Shown here piece after piece: positions 7,520 to 16,831 of a DNA stretch of 52,820 bases (the first letter of the stretch is position 1; each line of letters opens with the position of its first letter). The notes beneath the pieces were generated by a model. That model searched no databases. It saw only the letters and a list, made by a program, of their open reading frames with translations, and was not told the DNA's origin. The position numbers and the translations under genes are program-made. The DNA is from PVC group bacterium (GTDB taxonomy: Bacteria; Verrucomicrobiota; Kiritimatiellia; CAIKKV01): contig CAMDGM010000003.1 in NCBI GenBank assembly GCA_945898015.1, positions 78,618 to 131,437 on the forward strand, in the 5' to 3' direction.

Positions 7520-10500
7520 TTAGCCGAGCACCTCGCGCACCTTCTGGGCGATGACGTCGCGGCTGAATGGCTTGGAGAGGAAGTGAACGCCGGCTTCCAG
7601 AATGCCCTCCTGGGCGATGACGTCGGCGGTGAAACCTGAAATGAACAGGCACTGGATGGAGGGGCGTTGCTCCAAAAGCCGTTTGGCCAGGTCGCTTCCG
7701 CTCATGTTGGGCATGATGACGTCGGTGATGAGGAGGTGAATTTCGCCCGGATGCTGCGCGGCCAGAGCCAGCGCCTTGGCGGGATCATCGGCAACGAGCA
7801 TGTTGTAGCCCAGGTTTTCAAGAAACAGCGTCGTCGTGACGCGGATGGACTTCTCGTCCTCGACCAGCAGAATGGTTTCTGTGCCACGAGGCCGTGTGCC
7901 GGGCGGTGCGGTAACGGGGGCCTCGGCGGAAACCGGTTCGGCAAACCTGGGCAGGTGGATCTTGAACGTCGTGCCTTTTCCGGGTTCGCTATAGACCGTG
8001 ATGAAGCCCTTGTTCTGTGTCACGATTCCGAATACGGTGGCAAGCCCGAGGCCGGTGCCCTTGCCGAGTTCCTTGGTGGTGAAGAACGGCTCGAAAACAT
8101 GATCGAGGACTTCTTTCTTCATGCCGTGACCGGTGTCGCTCACGATGAGCAGGACGTATTCGCCGGGAACCGCGTCAGCGTGACTCGCGCCGTAGGGTTC
8201 ATCGACTGTGATGTTGGAGGTCCCGATGGTGAGTCGACCTACGCCGGCAATGGCATCCCGGGCGTTGACGCACAGGTTGGCCAGGATCTGGTCGACCTGA
8301 GAGGGGTCGAGCTTGACCTTCCACAGGTTCGGGCCGGGGGACCAGGTGAGGGTGATGTTCTCGCCGAGCAGCCGCCCGAGCATCTTGAGCATGCCGGCCA
8401 GCATGTCGTTCAGGTCGAGAACTTTGGGCGCGATCGTCTGCTTGCGGGCGAAGGCGAGGAGTTGGCGCGTGAGGTCGGCCGAGCGCTGGGCGTCGGTCGT
8501 GATCTCGTCCAGTATGGGGCGGATGGGGTGCTCGGGCGGCAGTTTGTCCCGGCACAGGTCGACGTAGTTCAGAATGCCCAGGAGAAGATTGTTGAAGTCG
8601 TGGGCCACGCCGCCCGCCAGGCGGCCGATGGATTCTATCTTCTGGGCCTGGGCAAGCTGGGCCAACAGGATCTCGTGCTCCGCCGCTCTTTGCTTGCGTT
8701 CCGTGATGTCGATACCCGTACCCACCAGGAACGGGCGGCCCTCAATGGTGATCGGCCGGCCGGTCATCAGAAGCCACAGGAACGCCGGGCCGCCGCGCAG
8801 GAGAACCCGAGCTTCCACCGTCTGCTCCTTGCCGCTTCCCAATACACTGGCGATCTTCATTTGGATGAATTCCCGGTCGTCCGGGTGAATCGTGGTGAGC
8901 GCGCTTGTGCCGGCGACCTGGTCCTCCGGCTTGCCGACGATTTCATCACGCTGAAAGGCGTTCCATCGCACGTACTCGCCCTTCTCGTCGAGCATGTAGA
9001 AGGTGCCGGGAATGCTGTCGATGATGGTTTTGGTGAGGGCCTGCTCCCGCACGATCTCCGCTTCCGCCTGCTTGCGCTCGGTGATGTCCAGGTGGGACGC
9101 CAGGAAGAACGGCTGGCCGTCCAGCGTGACCTGGCGTGTGGAAACGGCGAGTGAAAGGATGTGCCCCTCCCGGTGGTAATGTTCGACGTCAAAACGGACG
9201 GTTTCACCGGCGTTGAGGCGGTGAAGGATATCGGCACGGTCTTCGATCGTCCTGTCTTGGAGGACATCCAGCTCCGTGATGTTCTTGGTCTTGAGTTCTT
9301 CCAACCGGTACCCATGCATCTCGGCAAAGACGCTGTTGATCTGGACTAACTGTCCGGTCGTTGTCATGAGCAAGAGGCCCTCGTTCGCCTGTTCGAACAG
9401 ATCGCGATAGAGACGTTCGGCATTCTTTTGCGCCTCTTCCGCCTGCTTGCGTTTGGTGATATCGTGGGAGACACCGAAAACCCCCACGACTTTGCCCTCG
9501 ATATCGTGCACGGGCCCTTTGGTGGTCAGGAACGTATGCCTCCCTCCGCCGATCGTCACGACTTCCTCATGCGTCTGAGTCACGCCCGATTCCATGATGC
9601 GCCGGTCGCCCGTCATGATCTTGCCAGCTTCGACGGCGGGGAACCAGGTGCTGTCGTTCCGGCCGAGGACGTCTTTCACGGGCTTGCCAAAAAATCGCGC
9701 CGTCGCGCTATTGGCCAGCAGATAACGGCCTTCTGAGTCCTTCACATAAACAGCATCCGACGTGCCTTCCGAGACGGCGTACAGCAGGGATTGGCTTTGG
9801 CGAAGCGTCTCCTCGCTTGTCTTGCGGCGCTTGATCTCAAGAAGCAGGTAGAAAAGGATGGCGCATAAGACAAGGAAGACGCCGAGCGTGATCAACCATT
9901 CCTTCTTGTAGACAGCCCAAACGGATACCGGCTTGTTGATCAGAATGCTGCCTTCCGGCAAGTCACGCTCGGAAATGTTGAAACGGGTCATGACCTGGAA
10001 GTCGAACATGTACTTGTTCGGGCTATCCAGAAGCACGGGGATCGATTCAACGGGCGCGCCGCCAAGGATCCGCGCGACCATTTCCGCGGCGGCTTGACCG
10101 TGATGATAGCCGCTTGTCACGCGCCCGCCCAGCGCACCCAGCCCCATGCGGATATCGGATAGCACGAACACGGGAACCGACGAACGCCGGGTGAGCCGCG
10201 GCGTGCTTTGCGGGACGGTGTAGGTTGTCCCGTTCTTGTCGACAAAATGGTGAAGCAGAAGAACGACGCTGTCGCGGCGCAGCTTCGACAGCGCCTGCCC
10301 GAGCTCATCCAAGGTCATGTCACCGAGGGAGAGATAGACGAACGCGAGGTCTGGCGGGAACTTTCCGCGCATCTTCTCAACGGCGGAGCGGTGCGCGTTC
10401 CCGGTGGTCGTGCCATCCGTCACGACGACGATGCGCGTCGTCGCCGGGCGGAGTTTTAGCGCGCACCGGATGGTCCCTTCGTAGTCGGTGTTTTCGCTGG

Positions 10501-10954
10501 TTCCCGTGATGTCTTTCCGCCCGTCCAGCATCCGCTCGTTGAAATCGTTGATCGACGCGAAGACCACCGGCACCCCCGGAAACAGCTCGTCGCGGTACGT
10601 TCGCAAGAACTCCAGCGCATCGTTATCGCAGGCGAGAACGGCATCGAACCGGAAGCCTTTATAGCCCGTGCGAAGCAGATCCTTGAACTGCGCGAAATAC
10701 GGCGGACTGGGCGGAATGCGCTTGGTGTCCATGAAGGACACGTACGTTTCCACGCCAGGATCGGAATGGGCAAAGGTGTCGTCGATCCCGCGCAGCATGT
10801 TGTCTGTCCAGACATAGCCGCGGTTGAATGAGTTCAGGACGAAGACGCGCTTCGCCGGCTTTTCCGCGGCGATGGCAGGAAGCGATGTCGCGCCGCAAAG
10901 CAACAGAGCCACAAAGGGCAGCGCGATCAGGATTTTCCTGAGTGAAAGAATCAT
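7520..10954 (-). CDS. Hybrid sensor histidine kinase with periplasmic ABC-substrate-like domain, three PAS domains and receiver
   Basis: An 1144-residue membrane sensor. Residues 1-30 form a signal or anchor segment. Residues about 35-330 resemble the periplasmic ABC-type substrate-binding-like domain found in some sensor kinases ([16 protein letters not shown] opening, [10 protein letters not shown]). A transmembrane helix follows at about 353-374. Three PAS/PAC units lie at about 388-505, 513-630 and 640-755, each ending in a DITxRKQ motif. The kinase core has H785 in [11 protein letters not shown], an N-box ([12 protein letters not shown], 891-902), DTGHGM (940-945) and GKGTGLGL (964-971). 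A C-terminal receiver has the phosphoacceptor D1078 in [11 protein letters not shown]. All key residues are present, so it should be active. No DNA-binding output partner lies nearby. The gene ends directly against the repeat region. Confidence 0.93.
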   Translation of the reverse strand: MILSLRKILIALPFVALLLCGATSLPAIAAEKPAKRVFVLNSFNRGYVWTDNMLRGIDDTFAHSDPGVETYVSFMDTKRIPPSPPYFAQFKDLLRTGYKGFRFDAVLACDNDALEFLRTYRDELFPGVPVVFASINDFNERMLDGRKDITGTSENTDYEGTIRCALKLRPATTRIVVVTDGTTTGNAHRSAVEKMRGKFPPDLAFVYLSLGDMTLDELGQALSKLRRDSVVLLLHHFVDKNGTTYTVPQSTPRLTRRSSVPVFVLSDIRMGLGALGGRVTSGYHHGQAAAEMVARILGGAPVESIPVLLDSPNKYMFDFQVMTRFNISERDLPEGSILINKPVSVWAVYKKEWLITLGVFLVLCAILFYLLLEIKRRKTSEETLRQSQSLLYAVSEGTSDAVYVKDSEGRYLLANSATARFFGKPVKDVLGRNDSTWFPAVEAGKIMTGDRRIMESGVTQTHEEVVTIGGGRHTFLTTKGPVHDIEGKVVGVFGVSHDITKRKQAEEAQKNAERLYRDLFEQANEGLLLMTTTGQLVQINSVFAEMHGYRLEELKTKNITELDVLQDRTIEDRADILHRLNAGETVRFDVEHYHREGHILSLAVSTRQVTLDGQPFFLASHLDITERKQAEAEIVREQALTKTIIDSIPGTFYMLDEKGEYVRWNAFQRDEIVGKPEDQVAGTSALTTIHPDDREFIQMKIASVLGSGKEQTVEARVLLRGGPAFLWLLMTGRPITIEGRPFLVGTGIDITERKQRAAEHEILLAQLAQAQKIESIGRLAGGVAHDFNNLLLGILNYVDLCRDKLPPEHPIRPILDEITTDAQRSADLTRQLLAFARKQTIAPKVLDLNDMLAGMLKMLGRLLGENITLTWSPGPNLWKVKLDPSQVDQILANLCVNARDAIAGVGRLTIGTSNITVDEPYGASHADAVPGEYVLLIVSDTGHGMKKEVLDHVFEPFFTTKELGKGTGLGLATVFGIVTQNKGFITVYSEPGKGTTFKIHLPRFAEPVSAEAPVTAPPGTRPRGTETILLVEDEKSIRVTTTLFLENLGYNMLVADDPAKALALAAQHPGEIHLLITDVIMPNMSGSDLAKRLLEQRPSIQCLFISGFTADVIAQEGILEAGVHFLSKPFSRDVIAQKVREVLG

Positions 10955-11050
10955 GGTAACGTTCCCTTTGGGCTTACCTCGAAGACATTACGTTTAAGGT
11001 ATACAAGACATATGGGAATATCAACCGACAAATAAAGCGGACGTGTAGCG

Positions 11051-11084
11051 TTTCCCGGCCGGGAAAAATGGTTTTGACAAAACC
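11051..11084 (+). promoter_or_regulatory. Two adjacent perfect palindromes with a TTGACA box upstream of the ilvC leader
   Basis: TTTCCCGGCCGGGAAA (11051-11066) is a perfect 16-bp palindrome. GGTTTT-GAC-AAAACC (11070-11084) is a perfect inverted repeat and contains TTGACA (11074-11079), a consensus -35 box. No convincing -10 is seen 16-18 bases downstream, so the promoter assignment is tentative. The palindromes may be operators for the ilvC operon or for the divergent kinase gene. Confidence 0.4.
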
Positions 11085-11105
11085 ACCGGAAATGTCGCAC
11101 AGTTA

Positions 11106-11231
11106 ATGATGATGAACAGAACAACCCCCCAGTTGACCGTGCCGAGCCAAGCCAGTTTCCGTGAAAACGGAACGCGGGCGATTATTGGGATTATAAGCTC
11201 CCCCGGCGCGGTGGAGATGTTGGCTTCCTGA
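11106..11231 (+). CDS. Putative isoleucine-rich leader peptide of the ilvC operon
   Basis: A 41-codon frame that begins with three consecutive ATG codons (11106, 11109 or 11112) and ends with TGA at 11229-11231. Codons 26-30 (11181-11195) are ATT ATT GGG ATT ATA, four isoleucines in five. The frame ends 25 bases before a strong intrinsic terminator, and the segment that can form an antiterminator (11206-11214) lies inside it, just past the Ile codons. That is the geometry of a classical attenuation leader, and the operon makes isoleucine. The Shine-Dalgarno match is weak. A hairpin with a GAAA loop sits at 11157-11172, just before the Ile codons. It is too short for reliable gene finding, so the evidence is positional and mechanistic. 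Confidence 0.6.
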   Translation: MMMNRTTPQLTVPSQASFRENGTRAIIGIISSPGAVEMLAS

Positions 11232-11287
11232 AAGGGAACACATCGGCGCCTTTATAACCCACCGCGCAGGCGGTGGGTTTTTCTTTT
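11206..11287 (+). terminator. Attenuator: intrinsic terminator with mutually exclusive antiterminator before ilvC
   Basis: Terminator: AACCCACCGC (11256-11265), loop GCAG, GCGGTGGGTT (11270-11279), a perfect 10-bp stem running into TTTTTCTTTT. Antiterminator: GCGCGGTGG (11206-11214) is exactly complementary to CCACCGCGC (11259-11267), which covers most of the 5' arm of the terminator, so the two structures exclude each other. A ribosome stalled on the Ile codons (11181-11195) would leave 11206-11214 free to form the antiterminator; a ribosome reaching the stop at 11229 would cover or disturb it and let the terminator form. A further GAAA-loop hairpin (11225-11238) overlaps the leader stop. 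Confidence 0.78.
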
Positions 11288-11298
11288 GGGAGACGGAC

Positions 11299-12396
11299 AT
11301 GGCCAAAATCAATTTCGGCGGGACATGGGAAACCGTGGTGACACGGCAGGAGTTCAGTCTGGCCCGGGCCCGGTCGACGCTGAAGCACGAGGTGGTGGCG
11401 GTGCTGGGCTATGGGGTGCAGGGGCCGGCCCATGCGTTGAACCTGGCGGACAACGGGATCACGGTGATTGTGGGGCAGCGCGAAGGAACGAGCAGCTGGG
11501 CGCGGGCTAAAAAAGACGGCTGGGCGCCCGGTCAGTCGCTGTTCAGCTTGGACGAGGCGGCGAAACGCGGTACGATCCTGATGGTGCTGGTGTCGGACGC
11601 GTCGGTGAAGACGGTCTGGCCGATCATCAAGCCGCGCCTGACCGCCGGCAAGGCGCTGTATTTTGCCCATGGATTCGGATTGGTTTTCAGCGCCCTGACG
11701 AAGGTGAAGCCGCCTCCGGGGGTGGATGTGTTCATGGTGGCGCCGAAGGGGGCGGGGGTTACCGTCCGGCGGAACTTCCTGTCGGGAGCCGGGATCAACG
11801 CCAGTTTTGCGATCGACCAGGATGCGACCGGCCGGGCGACGGAGCGTTGCCTGGCCTGCGGGGTTGCGATGGGCGCGCGCCATTTGTTTCCGACAACGTT
11901 CCGGAAGGAGACGGTCGCTGACCTGGCGGGGGAGCGCGGGATGCTGGTGGGGGGCCTGGCGGGGGTGCTGCAGGCGCAGTATGAGGTGCTGCGCGCCAAC
12001 GGGCACAGCCCGAGCGAGGCCTTTAATGAAACGGTGGAGGAGCTGACGCAGAGCCTCATCCGGCTGGTGGACGAGAAGGGCATGGATTGGATGTTCTGTA
12101 ACTGCTCAACCACGGCCCAGCGCGGGGCGCTGGACTGGATGCCGCGCTTCCGGGCAGCGACGCTTCCAACGTTCAAAAGGTTGTATGCGGCGGTGAAATC
12201 GGGTAAAGAGGCGGCGCGGGTGATGAAGGTCTGCGGCCGCCCGGACTACAAGAAGCGGCTGCAGAAGGAGCTCGACGCGTTGCGTCACTCCGAGATGTGG
12301 ACGGCCGGTGCGGCGGTGCGCCGCCTGCGGCCCCGGGCGCCGGCGAAGGCCGCGCCGGGCCGGGCGCGCGGCGTGGGCGGACGCGAGACAAACTGA
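11299..12396 (+). CDS. ilvC: Ketol-acid reductoisomerase
   Basis: NADPH-dependent enzyme of branched-chain amino acid synthesis that isomerises and reduces 2-aceto-2-hydroxybutyrate (isoleucine) or 2-acetolactate (valine/leucine). The Rossmann motif is GYGVQG (37-42), followed by NLADNG and IVGQRE. The segments FAHGFG, VAPKGAG and the C-terminal knotted region with NETVEELTQSL are typical. The length is 365 residues, with an Arg/Pro/Ala-rich tail of about 30 residues beyond the conserved core that looks dispensable. A GGGAG ribosome site lies at 11288-11292, immediately after the attenuator's T-run, so terminator read-through is required for expression. It is the first gene of a four-gene operon with cimA, leuC and leuD. 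Confidence 0.95.
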   Translation: MAKINFGGTWETVVTRQEFSLARARSTLKHEVVAVLGYGVQGPAHALNLADNGITVIVGQREGTSSWARAKKDGWAPGQSLFSLDEAAKRGTILMVLVSDASVKTVWPIIKPRLTAGKALYFAHGFGLVFSALTKVKPPPGVDVFMVAPKGAGVTVRRNFLSGAGINASFAIDQDATGRATERCLACGVAMGARHLFPTTFRKETVADLAGERGMLVGGLAGVLQAQYEVLRANGHSPSEAFNETVEELTQSLIRLVDEKGMDWMFCNCSTTAQRGALDWMPRFRAATLPTFKRLYAAVKSGKEAARVMKVCGRPDYKKRLQKELDALRHSEMWTAGAAVRRLRPRAPAKAAPGRARGVGGRETN

Positions 12397-12428
12397 CCGG
12401 GTTGGCGGTCGATCCGGAGGAGCGAGTG

Positions 12429-14045
12429 ATGAAAGCGGAAAAGCAAGCCGGGACTAAGACCATCGAGGTGCTGGATACGACCTTGCGGGACGGCGCGCAG
12501 GCCGAGGGGATCTCCTTTTCGGTCCGCGACAAGCTGGCCATCGTGAAAACGCTGGATGAGCTGGGCATTCCGCTCATCGAGGCGGGCAATCCCGGCTCCA
12601 ATCCCAAGGATCTGGAATTTTTTGAAGCTGTCAAGGACGTCGCCCTGACCCGGGCGGTGGTTTGCGCCTTTGGCGCCACGCGCAAGCCGGGCCTTGCCGC
12701 GGAGAACGATAGCCAGGTGAAGAGCCTGCTGTCGGCCGGCACCGGCGTGGTGGTGATCTTCGGCAAGACGTGGTCGCTTCATGTCACCGAGGTGCTCAAA
12801 ACCACCCTGGACGAGAACCTGGCCATGATCCGCGACACGGTGGCCCTGGCACGGGCCCGGAGCATGCGGGTGATCTATGACGCCGAGCATTTCTTTGATG
12901 GCTGGAAAGCGGATCCGGCGTATGCCCTGAAGACCCTGGCGGCGGCGGCGGACGCCGGGGCGGACGTGCTTTGCCTGTGCGACACGAATGGCGGCGCGTT
13001 TCCCGACGCGGTGGCGGCGGGCACGGCGGAGGCCCTGGCATTGCCGGGCCTGCGGGCGACGGTGGGGATCCATGCGCACAACGACTCGGGGCTGGCGGTG
13101 GCCAATACCCTGGCCTCGGTGCAGGCCGGCGCCCGGCATGTGCAGGGGACGCTGGCTGGCTTCGGCGAACGGTGCGGGAACGTCAACCTGGCGACGGTGC
13201 TGGCCAACCTCCAGCTCAAGCTGGGGTATGCGTGCATTCCGCCTGAATCCCTGAAAGAGCTGACGCCCGCCGTGCGGCGTGTCGCGGAAGTGGCTAACAT
13301 TGTTTTGCCTGACGATCTGCCCTACGTGGGCCGCAAGGCGTTCGCCCACAAGGCGGGCATGCACATGGACGGCGTGCGCAAATGCAGCGCCTCGTTCGAG
13401 CATGTGGCGCCGGACAGCGTGGGCAACTCGCGCCGCTTCCTGATGAGCGAAGTCGCCGGCCGCAGCGCCGTGCTGGAACGGCTTCGCAAGCTGGACCCGG
13501 CCATCCAGAAGAGCGACGCGGTGGTGGACGCGGTGGTGGCCCGGCTCAAGGCGCTGGAACAGGAGGGGTATCAGTTTGAGGGCGCGGACGGCAGCTTCGA
13601 CCTGTTGATGCGCAAGGCGCTGGGCACCTACAAGCCTCTTTTTGAGCTGGAGCATTTCCGACTTCTCGGCGAGCGGCCGGCGCGGGGCGAAATGGGCGCC
13701 GCGGTCCTGATGAAAATCAGCGTGGAAGGGCAGACGGAGATCACGGCGGCCGAAGGCGACGGGCCGGTGAACGCGCTGGATCGCAGCCTGCGCAAGGCGC
13801 TGGAGCGGTTTTATCCCGCGCTGAAGACCGTGCGGCTGACCGATTTCAAGGTGCGCGTGCTGAACGGGAACGCGGCCACCGAGGCGGCGGTGCGCGTGCT
13901 GATCGAGTCCACCGACGGCCGCGAGGTGTGGACCACGGTGGGCGTTTCGACCGACATTATCGAGGCCAGCTGGAAGGCGCTGGTGGACTCGATCGAATAC
14001 AAATTGATCCAGGATCGGGAACAACATCCCTCTAACCGGGGTTGA
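12429..14045 (+). CDS. cimA: Citramalate synthase
   Basis: Condenses acetyl-CoA and pyruvate to (R)-citramalate, the entry to threonine-independent isoleucine synthesis. The 538-residue protein belongs to the DRE-TIM metallolyase family. [12 protein letters not shown] near residue 17 holds the catalytic and metal residues, [11 protein letters not shown] is typical of CimA rather than LeuA, and [11 protein letters not shown] carries the HxH metal ligands. The C-terminal about 140 residues match the LeuA-type allosteric dimer domain. I chose the ATG at 12429, which has a GGAGG ribosome site at 12416-12420; the longer frame overlaps the ilvC tail and is unconserved-looking. CimA rather than LeuA identity fits the Ile codons in the operon leader. 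2-isopropylmalate synthase is the main alternative. Confidence 0.88.
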   Translation: MKAEKQAGTKTIEVLDTTLRDGAQAEGISFSVRDKLAIVKTLDELGIPLIEAGNPGSNPKDLEFFEAVKDVALTRAVVCAFGATRKPGLAAENDSQVKSLLSAGTGVVVIFGKTWSLHVTEVLKTTLDENLAMIRDTVALARARSMRVIYDAEHFFDGWKADPAYALKTLAAAADAGADVLCLCDTNGGAFPDAVAAGTAEALALPGLRATVGIHAHNDSGLAVANTLASVQAGARHVQGTLAGFGERCGNVNLATVLANLQLKLGYACIPPESLKELTPAVRRVAEVANIVLPDDLPYVGRKAFAHKAGMHMDGVRKCSASFEHVAPDSVGNSRRFLMSEVAGRSAVLERLRKLDPAIQKSDAVVDAVVARLKALEQEGYQFEGADGSFDLLMRKALGTYKPLFELEHFRLLGERPARGEMGAAVLMKISVEGQTEITAAEGDGPVNALDRSLRKALERFYPALKTVRLTDFKVRVLNGNAATEAAVRVLIESTDGREVWTTVGVSTDIIEASWKALVDSIEYKLIQDREQHPSNRG

Positions 14046-14058
14046 GGAGAGCAGGACG

Positions 14059-15333
14059 ATGGGCAGGAAAACGAGCATGACGATGACGCAGAAGATTCTC
14101 GCCCGCGCGGCGGGCCTGGACCGGGTCGAGCCGGGCCAGCTGATCGAGGCCAAGCTGGACCTCGTTCTCGGCAACGACATCACGGCGCCGGTCGCGATCC
14201 GCGAATTCGCGAAGATCGGCAGCGGCCGGGTGTTTAACAAGGACAAGATCGCGCTGGTGCCGGATCATTTCTCGCCTAACAAGGACATCAAGGCGGCCGA
14301 GCAGTGCAAGGTGCTGCGCTGCTTTGCCTGCGAGCATGACATCACGAACTATTTCGAGCTCGGCGAGATGGGCATCGAGCATGCGCTGTTGCCGGAAAAG
14401 GGATTGGTCGGGCCGGGTGATGTGATCATCGGCGCGGACAGCCACACCTGCACCTACGGCGCGCTCGGCGCGTTTTCCACGGGCGTGGGTTCCACGGACA
14501 TGGCGGCGGGCATGGCGACGGGCACGGCCTGGTTCAAGGTTCCGGCCGCCATGCGCTTCGTGCTGACGGGCGCCCCGCGCGCCTGGGTGAGCGGCAAGGA
14601 CGTGATCCTGCACATCATCGGCAAGATCGGCGTGGACGGGGCCCTGTACCGGTCCATGGAGTATTTCGGCGACGGGCTCAAGTCCCTGACGGTGGATGAC
14701 CGGCTCTGCATGGCCAACATGGCCATCGAGGCGGGCGCCAAGAACGGGATTTTCCCGGTGGACGCCAAGACGCTGGCCTTCCTGAAGTCGGTCGGGCATC
14801 CGGGCGGCACGGTGTTCAAGGCGGACAAGTATGCCGTTTACGAACAGACGATCATGATCGACCTGGCGTCGCTGGAGCCGACCGTGTCGTTCCCGCATCT
14901 GCCGTCGAATACTCGGCTGGCGCGCGAGTCGGGCAGCGTGACGATTGACCAGGTGGTGATCGGCTCGTGCACGAACGGGCGGCTGAGCGACCTGGTGACG
15001 GCGGCGAAGGTGCTGGCCGGCCGGAAGGTGAAGAAGGGCCTGCGGTGCATCGTGATTCCGGCCACGCAGAAAATCTGGCTGGAGGCCATGAAGAAGGGCC
15101 TGTTCAAGCAGTTTGTCGAGGCGGGGGCCGTGGTGTCCACGCCGACCTGCGGGCCCTGCCTGGGGGGGCATATGGGCATTCTGGCGAAAGGCGAGCGGGC
15201 GGTGGCCACGACGAACCGGAATTTTGTGGGCCGGATGGGGCATCCGGAATCCGAGGTGTACCTGGCCAGCCCGGCGGTGGCGGCGGCGTCGGCCCTGACA
15301 GGGCGGATCACGGATCCGTCGGAGGTGATGTGA
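14059..15333 (+). CDS. leuC: 3-isopropylmalate/citramalate dehydratase large subunit
   Basis: Large subunit of the aconitase-type isomerase that acts on isopropylmalate in leucine synthesis and on citramalate in this isoleucine route. At 424 residues it is the shorter, archaeal/HacA-like form. The 4Fe-4S ligands are visible in GSCTNGR (about 303-309) and [13 protein letters not shown] (about 358-370). Substrate-site segments are [15 protein letters not shown] and the NRNFVGRMG stretch. GAGGAG at 14044-14049 precedes the start, and the stop shares a base with a leuD ATG (TGATG, 15331-15335). Together with cimA the locus supplies the first steps from pyruvate to 2-oxobutyrate; no leuB is seen in the window. 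Confidence 0.93.
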   Translation: MGRKTSMTMTQKILARAAGLDRVEPGQLIEAKLDLVLGNDITAPVAIREFAKIGSGRVFNKDKIALVPDHFSPNKDIKAAEQCKVLRCFACEHDITNYFELGEMGIEHALLPEKGLVGPGDVIIGADSHTCTYGALGAFSTGVGSTDMAAGMATGTAWFKVPAAMRFVLTGAPRAWVSGKDVILHIIGKIGVDGALYRSMEYFGDGLKSLTVDDRLCMANMAIEAGAKNGIFPVDAKTLAFLKSVGHPGGTVFKADKYAVYEQTIMIDLASLEPTVSFPHLPSNTRLARESGSVTIDQVVIGSCTNGRLSDLVTAAKVLAGRKVKKGLRCIVIPATQKIWLEAMKKGLFKQFVEAGAVVSTPTCGPCLGGHMGILAKGERAVATTNRNFVGRMGHPESEVYLASPAVAAASALTGRITDPSEVM

Positions 15334-15353
15334 TGAGCGAACAAGGAGCGGCA

Positions 15354-15851
15354 ATGAAGGCGCAAGGCAGAGTGTTCAAGTATGGCGACAATGTGGACAC
15401 GGACGTGATCATCCCGGCCCGGTATTTGAACACCTCGGACGCGGCGGAGCTGGCCTCGCACTGCATGGAGGACATCGACGCCGACTTCCCGAAGAAGGTG
15501 AAGGCCGGCGACCTGATGGTGGGGGGGCGGAACTTCGGGTGCGGCTCCTCGCGTGAGCATGCGCCGCTGGCGATCAAGACGGCCGGCATTTCCTGCGTGA
15601 TTGCGGAGAGCTTTGCGCGGATATTCTATCGCAACGCCATCAACATCGGCCTGCCGATCCTGGAATGCGAAGCGGCGGCGAAGGCGATCGCCGACGGCGC
15701 CGTGGTGGGCGTGGATTTCGAGACGGGCGTCATCACGGACACGGTCACGGGCCGCACGTGGAAATCGGTGCCGTTCCCGCCGTTCATGCGCGAGCTGATG
15801 GCGGCCGGCGGCCTGGTGCCGTACGTGAAGACGCGGCTGGAGAAGAAATAG
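15354..15851 (+). CDS. leuD: 3-isopropylmalate/citramalate dehydratase small subunit
   Basis: Small swivelling subunit partner of LeuC, 165 residues. [14 protein letters not shown] near the start, [15 protein letters not shown] (about 60-74) and [17 protein letters not shown] (about 84-100) are diagnostic of the archaeal-type LeuD. I chose the ATG at 15354 because AAGGAG lies 5 bases upstream and the conserved domain starts soon after. An ATG at 15333 that overlaps the leuC stop would add seven residues and is possible. This is the last intact gene of the isoleucine operon; an ATPase remnant follows without any spacer. Confidence 0.93.
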   Translation: MKAQGRVFKYGDNVDTDVIIPARYLNTSDAAELASHCMEDIDADFPKKVKAGDLMVGGRNFGCGSSREHAPLAIKTAGISCVIAESFARIFYRNAINIGLPILECEAAAKAIADGAVVGVDFETGVITDTVTGRTWKSVPFPPFMRELMAAGGLVPYVKTRLEKK

Positions 15852-16469
15852 GATTCCTGGCAGGGGGCGAGGGTCCAGGGCGGGATTGTCAACCTGCGCA
15901 AACTCGCGTCTGAAATCGGCGTCGCCCATACCACGATCCGCAGCTACTATCAGATTCTGGAAGACTGTTTGATTGTCGAACGCATCGAGCCGTTGTCCGC
16001 CAGTGCCACGCGCAAGAAACTCACACGATCAGACAAATATCTTTTTTTCGATCTTGGGGTGCGTCGCCTGGGCGCCCGCGAAGGATGTCGTCCTCCCCGT
16101 GCTCAAGGGGGCCAGCTTTTCGAGCAATTTGTCGGCCTCGAACGGCTTCGGTTCTTCCGCCCCCGGCAGAGAGCCGTTCAACTGCGGTTTTGGCGCGGTC
16201 CCGACGGCCCCGAGGTCGATGGGGTGCTGGCCTGCGACGGGACGTATCTGCCGATCGAGGTCAAATGGACGGAGGCACCCGACGCGGGTGACGCCCGCCA
16301 CCTGAACTGTTTTTTGAAGGAGTATCCAACCTTCGGGAAAGGTTATATCATTTGTCGTGTTCCCCAGAAAATCAAGATCAGCGATCAGGTGATGGCGCTG
16401 CCCTGGCAGACGTTTCTCGATGAGATTGCGGCCGCGATTGCACCCCCGGGCAGTTGCGGGGGAAGATGA
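15852..16469 (+). pseudogene. 3' remnant of an AAA ATPase with DUF4143 domain
   Basis: The reading frame continues directly from the leuD stop and encodes the C-terminal half of an archaeal/bacterial AAA ATPase of the DUF4143 type. The winged-helix segment NLRKLASEIGVAHTTIRSYY is followed by LEDCLIVERIEPL, KYLFFDLGVRRLG, LFEQFVGLE, and an IEVKWTEAP segment that resembles the restriction-endonuclease-like part of this domain. The Walker A ATPase half is missing and no plausible ATG start or ribosome site is seen, so I call it a 5'-truncated pseudogene. The gene's front half was apparently lost by a deletion whose junction abuts leuD. The surrounding toxin-antitoxin pair and MITE-like element suggest this is a recombination hot spot. 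Confidence 0.75.
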
Positions 16470-16539
16470 GCGTGACGGCCTTGGCCCAGAGCGATGGATA
16501 GGCGTTCGTTTTCCCTTGACCGGCCACGGGGCGCATTGC

Positions 16540-16558
16540 AAACTAGTCTGACTAGTTT
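16540..16558 (+). promoter_or_regulatory. Palindromic operator upstream of the Phd/PIN module
   Basis: AAACTAGT-CTG-ACTAGTTT is a perfect inverted repeat 15 bases before the antitoxin start, with TTGACC (16516-16521) upstream as a candidate -35. Antitoxins of the Phd/YefM family typically autorepress through such a site (family knowledge), so this is the likely operator. Confidence 0.6.
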
Positions 16559-16573
16559 AGAAAGAGGTGCCGG

Positions 16574-16831
16574 ATGGCCAGTTGGGCGTTACAAGACGCG
16601 AAGGCGCGGTTTAGCGATGTGGTGGACCAGGCGCGCCGCAAGGGGCCGCAGACGGTGACGCGGCGCGGGCTGGAAGCCGTGGTGGTGGTGTCGGTGGAGC
16701 AGTACCGCCAATTGATCCGCGGAAAGGGTCGCGGCGATCTGGTTGGTTTCTTCGCCCAATCTCCGCTTGCCGAACTGGAGGCGGACTGGTTGGCCCGTTC
16801 CCGCGATGCCGGTCGGGAGGTGTCGTTGTGA
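16574..16831 (+). CDS. Phd/YefM-family antitoxin
   Basis: An 85-residue antitoxin. The N-terminal segment MASWALQDAKARFSDVVDQA followed by GPQTVTRRGLEAVVVVS is the standard Phd/YefM dimerisation and DNA-binding fold, and the C-terminal part (about 50-85) would bind the toxin. Its TGA stop (16829-16831) overlaps the GTG start of the toxin at 16828, giving translational coupling. A perfect palindrome lies just upstream and is the probable autoregulatory site. Confidence 0.88.
   Translation: MASWALQDAKARFSDVVDQARRKGPQTVTRRGLEAVVVVSVEQYRQLIRGKGRGDLVGFFAQSPLAELEADWLARSRDAGREVSL

Noticed and set aside
7667-9154. A 495-residue plus-strand frame opposite the sensor kinase
   Set aside because: It is an antisense shadow of the kinase core, whose catalytic motifs are all intact on the other strand.
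11041-11298. T-box or ppGpp/ykkC-type riboswitch in front of ilvC
   Set aside because: I looked for the T-box TGGNACCGCG bulge sequence and for ykkC core motifs and found neither; the leader peptide with Ile codons and the alternative stems explain the region better.
12285-14246. A 653-residue minus-strand frame
   Set aside because: Antisense to cimA and leuC; composition is that of a shadow frame and no family is recognisable.
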